In this document: positions 15,948-24,126 of the stretch, in pieces | Numbering within the stretch: position 1 is the first letter of the stretch | How the letters are laid out: every line of letters begins with the position of its first letter | NCBI GenBank assembly: GCA_003481005.1 | Contig: QUKC01000013.1 | Span: 1 to 44,547 of the forward strand | Source of the DNA: Firmicutes bacterium TM09-10 | GTDB taxonomy: Bacteria > Bacillota > Clostridia > Lachnospirales > Lachnospiraceae | Length of the DNA stretch: 44,547 nucleotides | Reading direction: 5' to 3' | Notes under the pieces: generated by a model | What the model saw: the letters and a program-made list of their open reading frames with translations, nothing else | Told to the model about the DNA's origin: nothing | Database searches by the model: none | Program-made: the position numbers and the translations under genes

Positions 15948-18173
15948 ATGGCAATTTATGCAGATGAAAAGCAGCGTACTTTTACGCTGCAGACCAAAAA
16001 TACGACGTATCAGATGAAAGTGGATGCCTACGGCATGCTGCTGCATACCTATTACGGGGAAAAGACGGACAATTCCGATCTTTCTTACCGGATTCCGATG
16101 GATGACCGCGGATTTTCCGGCTATGCGTATGAAGCGTCCTGTGCTGACGACAGACTTTCCTCAGATCTTGCACCGCAGGAGTACAGCTGTTTCGGAACGG
16201 GGGATTACCGGATCAGTGCCCTGCGCGTCAGAAATGAAAACGGGAGCCAGGCGGTAACGCTTTGTTATGCCGGATATGAGCTTTCCAGAGGAAAATACAG
16301 CATTCCGGGATTGCCGGCTGTTTATGCGGATGAAACAGAAGCGGAAACCCTCGGCATCCTTTTGCGGGATCCGGAAAGCGGACTGGAAGTGCTTTTGCAG
16401 TATGGCGTTCTGGAAGAGCTGGACATCATTACAAGGGCTGTGAAAGTTGTGAACCGGACAATGGGTAAAGTTGTCCTGTTAAAGGCTGCCAGCATGTGTC
16501 TGGACTGGCTGTCCGGCGACTATGAATGGCTGACCTTTTATGGAAAGCATGCGATGGAGCGCACCCTGCAGCGCACTCCGATTGCGCACGGCATTTCTGC
16601 GATCGGCAGTGTGAGAGGTGCATCCAGCCATCACTACAACCCGTTTGCAGTCGTATGTGAAAAGGATACAAACGAGACAAAAGGGCTCTGCTACGGTGTA
16701 TCTTTTGTATACAGCGGCGAATTTTTAATGGAAACAGAAAAAGACCAGATCGATCAGACCCGCCTGATCTGCGGCATCCATCCGGACGACTTTGCGTGGA
16801 CGCTGGAGCCGGGCGAGAGCTTTGATACGCCGGAGGTGATTTTGAGCTGCTCGTCCGAGGGCTTTGGAAAACTGAGCCATAATTTCCATCAGGTCATCCG
16901 GGAGCACATCTGCCGGGGCGAATGGAAAAACAAGCGCCGTCCGGTGTTGATTAACAACTGGGAGGGCACTTACTTTGACTTTACCGGGGACAAGCTCGTT
17001 TCGATCGCAAAGGATGCGGCAGAGCTTGGCGTCGAGTTGTTCGTCATGGACGACGGATGGTTTGGAAAGCGCGACGACGACCGTTCCGGTCTGGGCGACT
17101 GGTTCCCGAATGAAAAAAAGCTGGGCTGCAGCTTAAAGGAGCTGGGAGACAGTATTGTTGGACTTGGAATGAAGTTCGGCATCTGGTTCGAGCCGGAATG
17201 CATTTCGGAGGACAGCGATCTGTACCGGGCACATCCTGACTGGGCGGTAAAGATTCCGGGCAGAAAGCCGAATCTGAGCAGACATCAGATGATTCTCGAT
17301 TTTTCCAGAAAAGATGTACTGGATTACATCCTGGAGCGGCTCTGCAGCGTGCTTGCAAGCGCACCGATCAGCTATGTGAAGTGGGATTTCAATCGAAGTA
17401 TTTGCGATAAATATTCTACATCCCTGCCTGCCGAAAAGCAGGGCGAGATGGCGCACCGGTTTATGCTGGGCTTATACCGCGTACTGGACGGTATGCTTTC
17501 GGCCTATCCGCACCTTTTACTGGAGGGCTGCAGCGGAGGCGGCGGACGGTTTGATGCCGGGATGCTCTATTATTCCCCGCAGATCTGGTGCAGCGACGAT
17601 ACGGATGCGATCGAGCGCCTGCAGATTCAGTACGGCACGTCGTTTGGCTATCCGGTTTCGACAATGGGCGCGCATGTTTCCGCAGTGCCGAACCACCAGA
17701 CCGGCAGAGTGACGCCGCTTGCGACAAGAGGCTGTGTGGCGATGGCGGGCACGTTTGGCTACGAGCTGGATTTAAACAAGATGACGGAGGAAGAAAAGGT
17801 CGAGGTAAAGCGCCAGATCGAGGTGTTCAAGCAGTATTACGACCTGATTTCGGATGGCAGTTATTTTCGTCTGACAAGCCCGCAGGACAACAACTGCGTC
17901 GTATGGGAAATGGCAGCAAAGGACGCATCCAAAGCGCTGATCAGTGCGGTTTACCAGCATGTGCAGACCAACTGCGCGGCGAAGTTTGTCTATCCGAGAG
18001 GACTGTGCAGCGATGCTTCCTATGAAGTGAGCCTGACAGATTTAAAAGGGGATAAAAAAGACAGGATGCAAAAACAGGTGCTGACAGGAGCTGCGCTGAT
18101 GCGTGGCGGACTGCGGCTCCCTGGCGCGGATTCCGATTACGCAGCATGGCAGATTTATCTGAAAAAGCTGTGA
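15948..18173 (+). CDS. Alpha-galactosidase, glycoside hydrolase family 36
   Basis: A 741-residue GH36 enzyme cleaving terminal alpha-1,6-galactose from raffinose-family sugars or melibiose. An N-terminal beta-sandwich domain (to about 320) is followed by the barrel. The barrel carries MDDGWFGKRDDDRSGLGDW (about 366-384), the nucleophile Asp480 in KWDFNRS, the substrate-binding LEGCSGGGGRFD, and the acid/base Asp550 in CSDDTD. There is no signal peptide, so it is cytoplasmic and needs an importer; no transporter is adjacent, although a GPH symporter gene sits 16 kb away. An AGGAGG is 9 nt before the ATG. It is a single-gene unit closed by a strong terminator. Confidence 0.95.
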   Translation: MAIYADEKQRTFTLQTKNTTYQMKVDAYGMLLHTYYGEKTDNSDLSYRIPMDDRGFSGYAYEASCADDRLSSDLAPQEYSCFGTGDYRISALRVRNENGSQAVTLCYAGYELSRGKYSIPGLPAVYADETEAETLGILLRDPESGLEVLLQYGVLEELDIITRAVKVVNRTMGKVVLLKAASMCLDWLSGDYEWLTFYGKHAMERTLQRTPIAHGISAIGSVRGASSHHYNPFAVVCEKDTNETKGLCYGVSFVYSGEFLMETEKDQIDQTRLICGIHPDDFAWTLEPGESFDTPEVILSCSSEGFGKLSHNFHQVIREHICRGEWKNKRRPVLINNWEGTYFDFTGDKLVSIAKDAAELGVELFVMDDGWFGKRDDDRSGLGDWFPNEKKLGCSLKELGDSIVGLGMKFGIWFEPECISEDSDLYRAHPDWAVKIPGRKPNLSRHQMILDFSRKDVLDYILERLCSVLASAPISYVKWDFNRSICDKYSTSLPAEKQGEMAHRFMLGLYRVLDGMLSAYPHLLLEGCSGGGGRFDAGMLYYSPQIWCSDDTDAIERLQIQYGTSFGYPVSTMGAHVSAVPNHQTGRVTPLATRGCVAMAGTFGYELDLNKMTEEEKVEVKRQIEVFKQYYDLISDGSYFRLTSPQDNNCVVWEMAAKDASKALISAVYQHVQTNCAAKFVYPRGLCSDASYEVSLTDLKGDKKDRMQKQVLTGAALMRGGLRLPGADSDYAAWQIYLKKL

Positions 18174-18221
18174 GCCGGACGTTTCTACTTTTCAAAGATA
18201 TAAAACGGCAAGAATGCCGGA

Positions 18222-18282
18222 AACGAAAAACCGCTGCCGGGATGGAGAGATCCGTTCCGGAAGCGGTTTTTCGTTTTCAGAA
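18222..18282. terminator. Strong terminator after alpha-galactosidase
   Basis: A perfect 14-bp stem pairs AACGAAAAACCGCT (18222-18235) with AGCGGTTTTTCGTT (18262-18275) across a 26-nt loop that can itself pair (CCGG/CCGG). The T-rich right arm serves as the U tract. Confidence 0.88.
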
Positions 18283-18326
18283 AGTTGCGCGGCAGGTGGG
18301 GCAGAAGCACTTTGCCGCTACAGCGC

Positions 18327-18355
18327 TTGCGGTTTCTTTACATGTCCTTTATAAT
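18327..18355 (+). promoter_or_regulatory. pepF promoter
   Basis: TTGCGG (18327-18332), a 17-nt spacer and a consensus TATAAT (18350-18355) lie 70 nt upstream of the ATG. Confidence 0.75.
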
Positions 18356-18424
18356 AGGCACAGGCGTTTGGAAAAGTAAGACTTTTTCAAACGGAATAAG
18401 CGATTTCAGAAAAGGGGATTTGAC

Positions 18425-20230
18425 ATGGAAGAAAATCAGAAGATTCCGATGCGCAGCCAGGTAAAGAAAGAGGACACCTGGGCGATCGAGGACATGTATG
18501 CGACTGTAGAGGACTGGGAAAAGGATTTTGCGGCGGCGAAAAAGGTCGCAGAGGAAGCGGCAGAATATGCCGGACGGTTGGGTGAGAGCGCCCAGGCGCT
18601 GTATGACTGGTCGGCTCTGACAGAAAAGCTCGACTGCATGCTGAGCGAAATTTACGGTTATGCGTCCCGCGTCAAGGATCAGGATACGGCGGACGCGGCA
18701 GGACAGACGCTGTCTGCGCGCGCGATGGGCTTATATGTAGAATGCAGCGGTCTGATTTCCTTTGCAGACCCGGAAATTCTGAGCATTCCGGAGGAAAAGC
18801 TGGAAGCATTTTATGCGGAAAAGCCGGAGCTGTTAAAGTATCGCAGAAGCATCAATGAAGTGCGCAGATGCAAGGATCATATTTTATCGCCGGAGCTGGA
18901 AAAGATACTGGCAGATGCAGGGGAGATGGCGCAGGCGCCCGGAACGGTTTATTCGTCTTTGGTAAATGCAGACCTGACCTTTGACCCGATAAAAGGCAGC
19001 AACGAAGAAGAGCTGGAAGTGACCGGCGGAAGCTTTATCCCGCTGATGCAGAGCCCGGATCGAAATGTGAGAAAAGCGGCGTTTGAATCCCTTTACGGCG
19101 GCTATGGAAAGGTGTTAAATACGGCAGCAGGACTGCTGAACGCGCAGGTCAGCCAGCTGAAATTCTTTGCAAAGGCGCGCAAATATCCGGACGCCCTGCA
19201 CGCTTCGCTGGATGCGACCAACGTGCCTGTGGAAGTCTATCATAACCTGATCGAAGCCGTTCATGAGGACATCGGCATCCTGCACCGTTATATGCGTCTG
19301 CGCAAAAAGCTGATGAAGACGGATGAGCTTCATATGTACGATCTTTACACCTCCCTCGTTGCGGATGCGGATGTGAAGATTCCATTTGAAAAAGCGAAGG
19401 AGGAAGTGCTGGATGCGACTGCCGTTCTCGGAAAAGAGTACGGGGAAGTGTTAAAGCACGGCTTTGAAAGCCGCTGGATCGACGTTTACGAAAACAAAGG
19501 CAAGCGCGGCGGTGCGTACAGCGCAGGACAGATTGTGCATCCGTATGTGCTTTTAAATTACAAGGGCACGTTGGATTCCGAGTTCACGCTGGCGCACGAG
19601 ATGGGACATGCGATGCACTCCTATCTTTCCACCAAAAATCAGGAGCCTGTGGACAGAGAGTATGTAATTTTTGTTGCGGAAGTCGCATCTACCTGCAATG
19701 AGTCGCTTCTGATGCAGCATCTGCTGAAAAAAACGCAGGACAAAAAGACCAGAGCGTACCTGATCAACTATTTCCTCGAGCAGTTCCGTACGACTCTGTA
19801 CCGCCAGACGATGTTTGCAGAGTTCGAGTTAAAGATCAACGAGCTGGTACAAAACGGCGGCAGCTTAACGGCAGAGGGCCTGAACAAAATTTACCACGAC
19901 TTAAACGTATTCTATTATGGGGATGCGGTTGTTGTGGATGACTTAATCGACCGCGAATGGGCGAGAATTCCGCATTTTTATTACAACTATTATGTGTTCC
20001 AGTATTCGACGGGCTTTTCCGCTGCGATGGCGCTGTCTGAACGGATTTTGAGCGAGGGCGAGCCGGCGGTGAAGGATTACTTAAACTTCCTGTCCGGCGG
20101 CTGCTCCAAAGATCCGATTTCCCTGCTGCAGGGCGCTGGCGTTGATATGCGCACCGCAGAGCCGGTACACCGCGCACTGAAGCTGTTTGACAGCCTGCTT
20201 GACGAGATGGAAGCATTGATGGAAGCATGA
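18425..20230 (+). CDS. pepF: Oligoendopeptidase F (M3B metallopeptidase)
   Basis: A 601-residue cytoplasmic zinc endopeptidase that cleaves short peptides. The HEXXH zinc motif is HEMGH with His391, Glu392 and His395, followed about 25 residues later by the third ligand region FVAEVASTCNE. The N-terminal oligopeptidase-F domain (about 110-180) and the C-terminal FQYSTGFSAA segment are typical. The length matches the family. It is transcribed alone from its own promoter. No T-rich terminator was found after it; the hairpin at 20301-20337 is the only candidate. Confidence 0.95.
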   Translation: MEENQKIPMRSQVKKEDTWAIEDMYATVEDWEKDFAAAKKVAEEAAEYAGRLGESAQALYDWSALTEKLDCMLSEIYGYASRVKDQDTADAAGQTLSARAMGLYVECSGLISFADPEILSIPEEKLEAFYAEKPELLKYRRSINEVRRCKDHILSPELEKILADAGEMAQAPGTVYSSLVNADLTFDPIKGSNEEELEVTGGSFIPLMQSPDRNVRKAAFESLYGGYGKVLNTAAGLLNAQVSQLKFFAKARKYPDALHASLDATNVPVEVYHNLIEAVHEDIGILHRYMRLRKKLMKTDELHMYDLYTSLVADADVKIPFEKAKEEVLDATAVLGKEYGEVLKHGFESRWIDVYENKGKRGGAYSAGQIVHPYVLLNYKGTLDSEFTLAHEMGHAMHSYLSTKNQEPVDREYVIFVAEVASTCNESLLMQHLLKKTQDKKTRAYLINYFLEQFRTTLYRQTMFAEFELKINELVQNGGSLTAEGLNKIYHDLNVFYYGDAVVVDDLIDREWARIPHFYYNYYVFQYSTGFSAAMALSERILSEGEPAVKDYLNFLSGGCSKDPISLLQGAGVDMRTAEPVHRALKLFDSLLDEMEALMEA

Positions 20231-20402
20231 TGTTGGACAAAAATTAGAATTGTTTAATGAGATGTCCTGAAAATAGGATATAATAAGAAGAAATGACGAT
20301 TCCGCCGGACACTTCTGGAAAAGAAAGGTCCGGCGGATTGTGCAATCTGGATGCTAAAATAAAAAATAAAAGGACAAAATAAGACAAAATGAAAAATAAA
20401 GG
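20231..20402 (+). other. Intergenic stretch after pepF with a hairpin and an orphan -10 box
   Basis: TCCGCCGGAC (20301-20310) pairs perfectly with GTCCGGCGGA (20328-20337) but lacks a U tract. A perfect TATAAT at 20279-20284, with no good -35, could start a short RNA containing this hairpin. The last 60 nt are extremely A-rich (several AAAATAAA runs) and probably act as an UP element for the promoter at 20403. Confidence 0.4.
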
Positions 20403-20431
20403 TTGACTTCTGAATGGATGTTCAGTATACT
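20403..20431 (+). promoter_or_regulatory. Promoter of the GlcNAc PTS operon
   Basis: TTGACT (20403-20408), a 17-nt spacer and TATACT (20426-20431) form a strong sigma-A promoter preceded by A-tracts. Transcription would start about 30 nt before the RAT sequence. Confidence 0.85.
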
Positions 20432-20467
20432 AAGGTCAGTTGGTACGACAGCACGATAAGATAAATT

Positions 20468-20496
20468 GGATTGTTACTGGCAGGCAGGCAAAACCA
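20468..20496 (+). promoter_or_regulatory. RAT: RNA target of a BglG/LicT-type antiterminator
   Basis: The sequence GGATTGTTACTGG, then a CAGGCAGG spacer, then CAAAACC closely follows the LicT/BglG ribonucleic antiterminator consensus (GGATTGTTACTG...GGCAAAACC). Its 3' end shares bases 20490-20495 with the left arm of the following terminator, so the two structures exclude each other. Confidence 0.9.
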
Positions 20497-20566
20497 AGTT
20501 TTATAAATTAGTTTTTCAGATATTATATATTTCTGCAGAACTGGTTTATAAAATTTGGTTTTTTGT
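20490..20566 (+). terminator. Conditional terminator overlapping the RAT
   Basis: An 18-bp stem with one G-U pairs 20490-20507 (starting AAAACCAAG) with 20545-20562, followed by a T6 run. When the antiterminator binds the RAT, this stem cannot form and the operon is transcribed. Confidence 0.9.
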
Positions 20567-20642
20567 TTCTAAAGAGTCTGCAAGGCCATGTGGGATACCG
20601 GACAGTTGATTGTTGCGCATGGCTGCATTTCAGGAGCGGGGC

Positions 20643-21503
20643 ATGAGGATAGAAAAGGTAATCAATAACAATGTGATCTCCGCGCTGGATGATCAGGGAC
20701 GGGAGATCGTGGCGATGGGCAGGGGCATCGGCTTCCAGAAAAAAAGCGGTCAGGAAATCAAGGCTGCGCAGGTGGAGAAGATTTTTCATCTGGGAAGTCC
20801 GGATTTACAGGCACGGTTTCAGGAGCTGCTTGCCAATATGCCAATGGAATGCGTTCAGGTTTCAGATGAGATTATTTCCTATGCGAAGAGTCATCTTTCC
20901 ATGCAGCTTAACCAAAACGTTTATCTTGCGCTGACCGACCATATCGATTTTGCACTGAGACGGTTTAAGGACGGTATGCTGTTTGAAAATGCGCTTTACA
21001 GTGAAATCCGCAGATTTTATCCGGAAGAATTCCAGATTGGCTGTCATGCCCTTGATCTGATCGAGGAGCGGATCAAAGTGAGACTGCCGGAGGATGAGGC
21101 TGCATCGATCGCATTTCATCTGGTCAACAGCGAATTTGGCGGGATGCGCCTGAGAGATACTCAGATTATGACGGAGATAATCCGTCACCTGATCGGAATG
21201 ATTCGGGCAGATTACCATTTTCCGGAAGACCTGGTTTATGAGGACCGGTTGATCACAAATCTGAAGTTTATGCTGAACCGGTTGATCCAGAACAAAGAGG
21301 GCTGGATTACAGAGGATGCCCGCTTTAACGAATTTGTCAGGGCAAATTACAGAAATGAGTATGAGCTGGCAAGAGCGATGAGAGACTATATAGAATCCGT
21401 GGTTTCCTGCAAGATGACGGAGGAGGAAGTGATCTATCTCGCAGTCCAGCTGAAATATGCAGATATCAAAAAAAAGGAAGGAAAGAAAAATGGGATTTTT
21501 TGA
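20643..21503 (+). CDS. BglG/LicT-family transcriptional antiterminator with a degenerate PRD2
   Basis: A 286-residue RNA-binding antiterminator. Residues 1-56 are the CAT RNA-binding domain (MRIEKVINNNVIS, then VAMGRGIGFQKKSG). PRD1 (about 65-170) keeps both phosphorylatable histidines, His100 (LTDHIDFA) and His159 (AFHLVN). PRD2 (about 171-280) has lost both: Asn206 in LITNLKFM and Gln269 in YLAVQLKY stand where LicT has His207 and His269. The ATG at 20643 follows AGGAG; an upstream in-frame ATG at 20610 has no site. The gene autoregulates through the RAT and overlaps the IIA gene by 14 nt. Confidence 0.95.
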   Translation: MRIEKVINNNVISALDDQGREIVAMGRGIGFQKKSGQEIKAAQVEKIFHLGSPDLQARFQELLANMPMECVQVSDEIISYAKSHLSMQLNQNVYLALTDHIDFALRRFKDGMLFENALYSEIRRFYPEEFQIGCHALDLIEERIKVRLPEDEAASIAFHLVNSEFGGMRLRDTQIMTEIIRHLIGMIRADYHFPEDLVYEDRLITNLKFMLNRLIQNKEGWITEDARFNEFVRANYRNEYELARAMRDYIESVVSCKMTEEEVIYLAVQLKYADIKKKEGKKNGIF

Positions 21504-21981
21504 TCGTTTTAAAAAGGATAAAGGGATTGAGCTTACAGCACCGATGAAGGGAAAATGTGTCAGCATTAAGGAGGTTCCGGATCCGACCTTCGCTGAGGAA
21601 ATCCTCGGTAAGGGCATTGCTGTGATCCCGCAGGACGGACATGTTTACGCTCCGGCAGACGGCAAGATCAGTACCGTATTTCCGACCGGTCATGCGGTAG
21701 GCATTACGACCGCAGATGGTGCAGAAATTCTGATCCATATCGGTCTGGATACTGTAGAATTAAAAGGTGAGCCCTTTGAACAGAAGGTAAAAGAGGGTCA
21801 GGATGTGAAAAAGGGCGATCTGCTTGTCGTTGCAGACCTGGACAAGATCAAAGCGAGTGGAAGAGAAACGATCACACCGATGATCATTTGCAATTCTGAT
21901 GCATATGAGCAGGTAGAAACCTTTACCGGCAAGGACGTGGAAACAACAGATGCGGTTATGAAGCTGCATCCTGCAAAATAA
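21490..21981 (+). CDS. PTS glucose-family IIA protein (Crr-like)
   Basis: A free-standing IIA of the glucose superfamily, 163 residues, carrying phosphate from HPr to IIB. The two active-site histidines are His68 (GHAVGI) and the phosphorylated His83 (IHIGLDTVEL), with the typical PQDGHVYAPADG loop before them. The short amphipathic N terminus MGFFDRFKKDK resembles the membrane-contacting tail of enterobacterial IIA-Glc. The ATG at 21490 has AGGAAGGAAAG just upstream and overlaps the antiterminator gene. The IICB protein encoded downstream has no fused IIA, so this is its natural partner. Confidence 0.95.
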   Translation: MGFFDRFKKDKGIELTAPMKGKCVSIKEVPDPTFAEEILGKGIAVIPQDGHVYAPADGKISTVFPTGHAVGITTADGAEILIHIGLDTVELKGEPFEQKVKEGQDVKKGDLLVVADLDKIKASGRETITPMIICNSDAYEQVETFTGKDVETTDAVMKLHPAK

Positions 21982-22002
21982 ATGTTCAAAGAGGATGATG
22001 AA

Positions 22003-23619
22003 ATGGTAGTTTGTCAAGGGAAAAGCGTTCTGAAGGGAATTGCGATCGGGAAAATTTACCTTTATGAAAAGCAGGAATATGTCCTGGAGCAGAAGCAGGT
22101 TGCTGATGCAGAGGCAGAGGTTGCCCGGTTCGAAGCAGCTAAGGAGACTGCCATCGGACAGTTGGATGACTTATATGAAAAAGCACTTGCAGAAGCAGGC
22201 GAAGAGCAGGCGATGATCTTCGATGTGCATAAGATGATGCTGGATGATGGCGATTATCTTGATGCGATCACCGGACTGATCCGGAGCGAAAAGGTCAATG
22301 CAGAATATGCAGTGCATACCACAGGAGAGCAGTTCGCTGCAGTATTTGCTTCCATGGATGATGAGTATATGAAAGCGCGCAGTGCAGATGTCAAAGATAT
22401 TTCGGGGCGTGTGATCCGTATCCTGGCAGGCATCGGGGACGGCAGTATTGCTTCAGAGGAGCCGGTGATCCTACTGGCAGATGATTTGACTCCGAGTGAG
22501 ACTGTTTCCCTCGATAAAAGTAAGATTCTCGCATTTGTAACCCGCAACGGTTCAGCAAATTCCCATACAGCGATTCTGGCACGCTCGATGAATATTCCGG
22601 CATTGGTGCAGACCGATGTGGAGCTGTTAAAAGAATACCACGGCATAGATGCAGTTGTAGATGGTCTGGATGGAAAGCTTTATCTGGATCCGGAAGAGAC
22701 TGTGCTTGCGGAATTAGTTCAGAAAAAGGAAGCCTGCGGCAGAGAACGTGCGGAGCTTGAAAAGCTGATCGGACTCGATAATGTAACAAGAGACGGTCGA
22801 AAGATTAACGTTTATGCGAATATCGGAAGCCCGGAAGATGTGGATAAGGTGCTTTTAAATGATGCAGGCGGTATCGGACTTTTCAGAAGCGAATTTTTGT
22901 ATCTCGGACGGGAAGACTATCCTTCCGAGGAAGAGCAGTTTGAAATTTATAAAGAAGTATTGAGCCGGATGGAAGGCAAAAAGGTTATCATCCGTACGTT
23001 GGATATCGGAGCAGACAAGCAGGTGGATTACTTCAAGCTTCCAAAAGAAGAAAATCCGGCGATGGGCTATCGTGCAATCCGTATCTGTTTGGATCGGATT
23101 GATGTGTTTAAAACACAGCTCCGTGCAATTTACAGAGCGTCTGTTTATGGTACTGCAGCCATCATGTTCCCGATGATCATCTCAGTCAAAGAGATCCTTC
23201 GGATCAAAGAGATCGTGGAAGAGGTTAAGGCAGAGCTGACAGCGGCAGGAATTGAGATTGCACCGGTTGAATTGGGCATTATGGTAGAGACACCTGCAGC
23301 AGTCATGATCAGTGAAGAGCTGGCAAAGGAAGTATCCTTCTTCAGTATCGGTACAAACGACCTGACGCAGTACACTTTGGCGATCGACCGTCAGAACCAG
23401 AGCCTTGATACCATTTATGATTCCCATCATCCTGCAGTGCTTCGGATGATCCAGATGACGATCGAAAACGGTCATAAAGGCGGCGCATGGGTCGGCATCT
23501 GCGGAGAACTTGGAGCGGATACAACGCTGACAAAGACCTTTGTGGATATGGGAATTGACGAATTATCCGTTTCCCCGACCTATGTGCTGGGGCTTCGCAA
23601 GGCGATTCGGGAAATCTGA
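22003..23619 (+). CDS. ptsI: PTS enzyme I (phosphoenolpyruvate-protein phosphotransferase)
   Basis: Takes phosphate from PEP and passes it to HPr. The protein has 538 residues. The N-terminal domain holds the phospho-His188 in NGSANSHTAILARS. The C-terminal PEP-binding barrel has GIGLFRSEFLYL (about 292), MGYRAIR, FSIGTNDLTQYTLA and the active-site Cys in WVGICGELG. I prefer the ATG at 22003 (MVVCQGKSVLKG) because AGAGG lies 8 nt upstream; the ATG at 21982 directly abuts the IIA stop and would be coupled. A palindromic family C repeat follows the stop by 2 nt. Confidence 0.96.
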   Translation: MVVCQGKSVLKGIAIGKIYLYEKQEYVLEQKQVADAEAEVARFEAAKETAIGQLDDLYEKALAEAGEEQAMIFDVHKMMLDDGDYLDAITGLIRSEKVNAEYAVHTTGEQFAAVFASMDDEYMKARSADVKDISGRVIRILAGIGDGSIASEEPVILLADDLTPSETVSLDKSKILAFVTRNGSANSHTAILARSMNIPALVQTDVELLKEYHGIDAVVDGLDGKLYLDPEETVLAELVQKKEACGRERAELEKLIGLDNVTRDGRKINVYANIGSPEDVDKVLLNDAGGIGLFRSEFLYLGREDYPSEEEQFEIYKEVLSRMEGKKVIIRTLDIGADKQVDYFKLPKEENPAMGYRAIRICLDRIDVFKTQLRAIYRASVYGTAAIMFPMIISVKEILRIKEIVEEVKAELTAAGIEIAPVELGIMVETPAAVMISEELAKEVSFFSIGTNDLTQYTLAIDRQNQSLDTIYDSHHPAVLRMIQMTIENGHKGGAWVGICGELGADTTLTKTFVDMGIDELSVSPTYVLGLRKAIREI

Positions 23620-23621
23620 AA

Positions 23622-23668
23622 ACAATAGAATGCACGCTCCGCGAACATTTTATTGTCATGAATAAAAG
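23622..23668 (+). repeat. Dispersed palindromic repeat family C, copy 1
   Basis: ACAATAGAATGC and the right arm ending ATTTTATTGT (to 23656) pair with one G-U and one mismatch around ACGCTCCGCGA; the shared tail GTCATGAATAAAA follows. It separates ptsI from ptsH and may set their relative mRNA stability. Confidence 0.85.
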
Positions 23669-23738
23669 CAATGCCGCACACAAATTTCTGAAGCGGCACT
23701 GCAAAGAGAATAAGAAGTGACCACAGGAGGAACAGAAC

Positions 23739-23996
23739 ATGACACAGTTTTCTTACACAATTCAGGATGAACTCGGTCTTCATGCAAGACCGGCAGGGCT
23801 TTTGGCAAAGGAAGCCGCAAAGTTTAAAAGCACCGTTACGGTAGAAAGCGGCGCAAAAAAGGGAGATGCAAAGAAGATCATGTCCCTGATGATGCTGGGC
23901 GCAAAGAAAGAGCATACACTTTCCTTTACTGTAGAAGGAGAGGATGAAGAAGCCTGCGCAGCAGCACTGGAAGCGTTTTTAAAAGAAAATTTATAA
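23739..23996 (+). CDS. ptsH: HPr phosphocarrier protein with Lys at position 46
   Basis: An 85-residue PTS carrier. The catalytic His15 is in ELGLHARPAG with Arg17. The region around the regulatory site reads GDAKKIMSLMML, so residue 46 is Lys where the HPr kinase target Ser46 (KSIMG) would be. It can therefore relay phosphate but should not form P-Ser-HPr, the CcpA co-repressor. AGGAGG lies 8 nt before the ATG. A GCCGC/GCGGC hairpin lies between the family C repeat and the ribosome binding site. Being next to ptsI, it may be either the general or a dedicated HPr of this organism. Confidence 0.95.
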   Translation: MTQFSYTIQDELGLHARPAGLLAKEAAKFKSTVTVESGAKKGDAKKIMSLMMLGAKKEHTLSFTVEGEDEEACAAALEAFLKENL

Positions 23997-24126
23997 ATCG
24001 ATAACGCTGACAGTTTTCCAAAGTATTCGTTAAGGTGTGTACCTTTATGAATAAATCCGCGGCCAGGGCGGAAACCACAGTGCAGAAAGAATCTGCATTG
24101 TATTAAACAAGAAGGGGGTAACTTTT

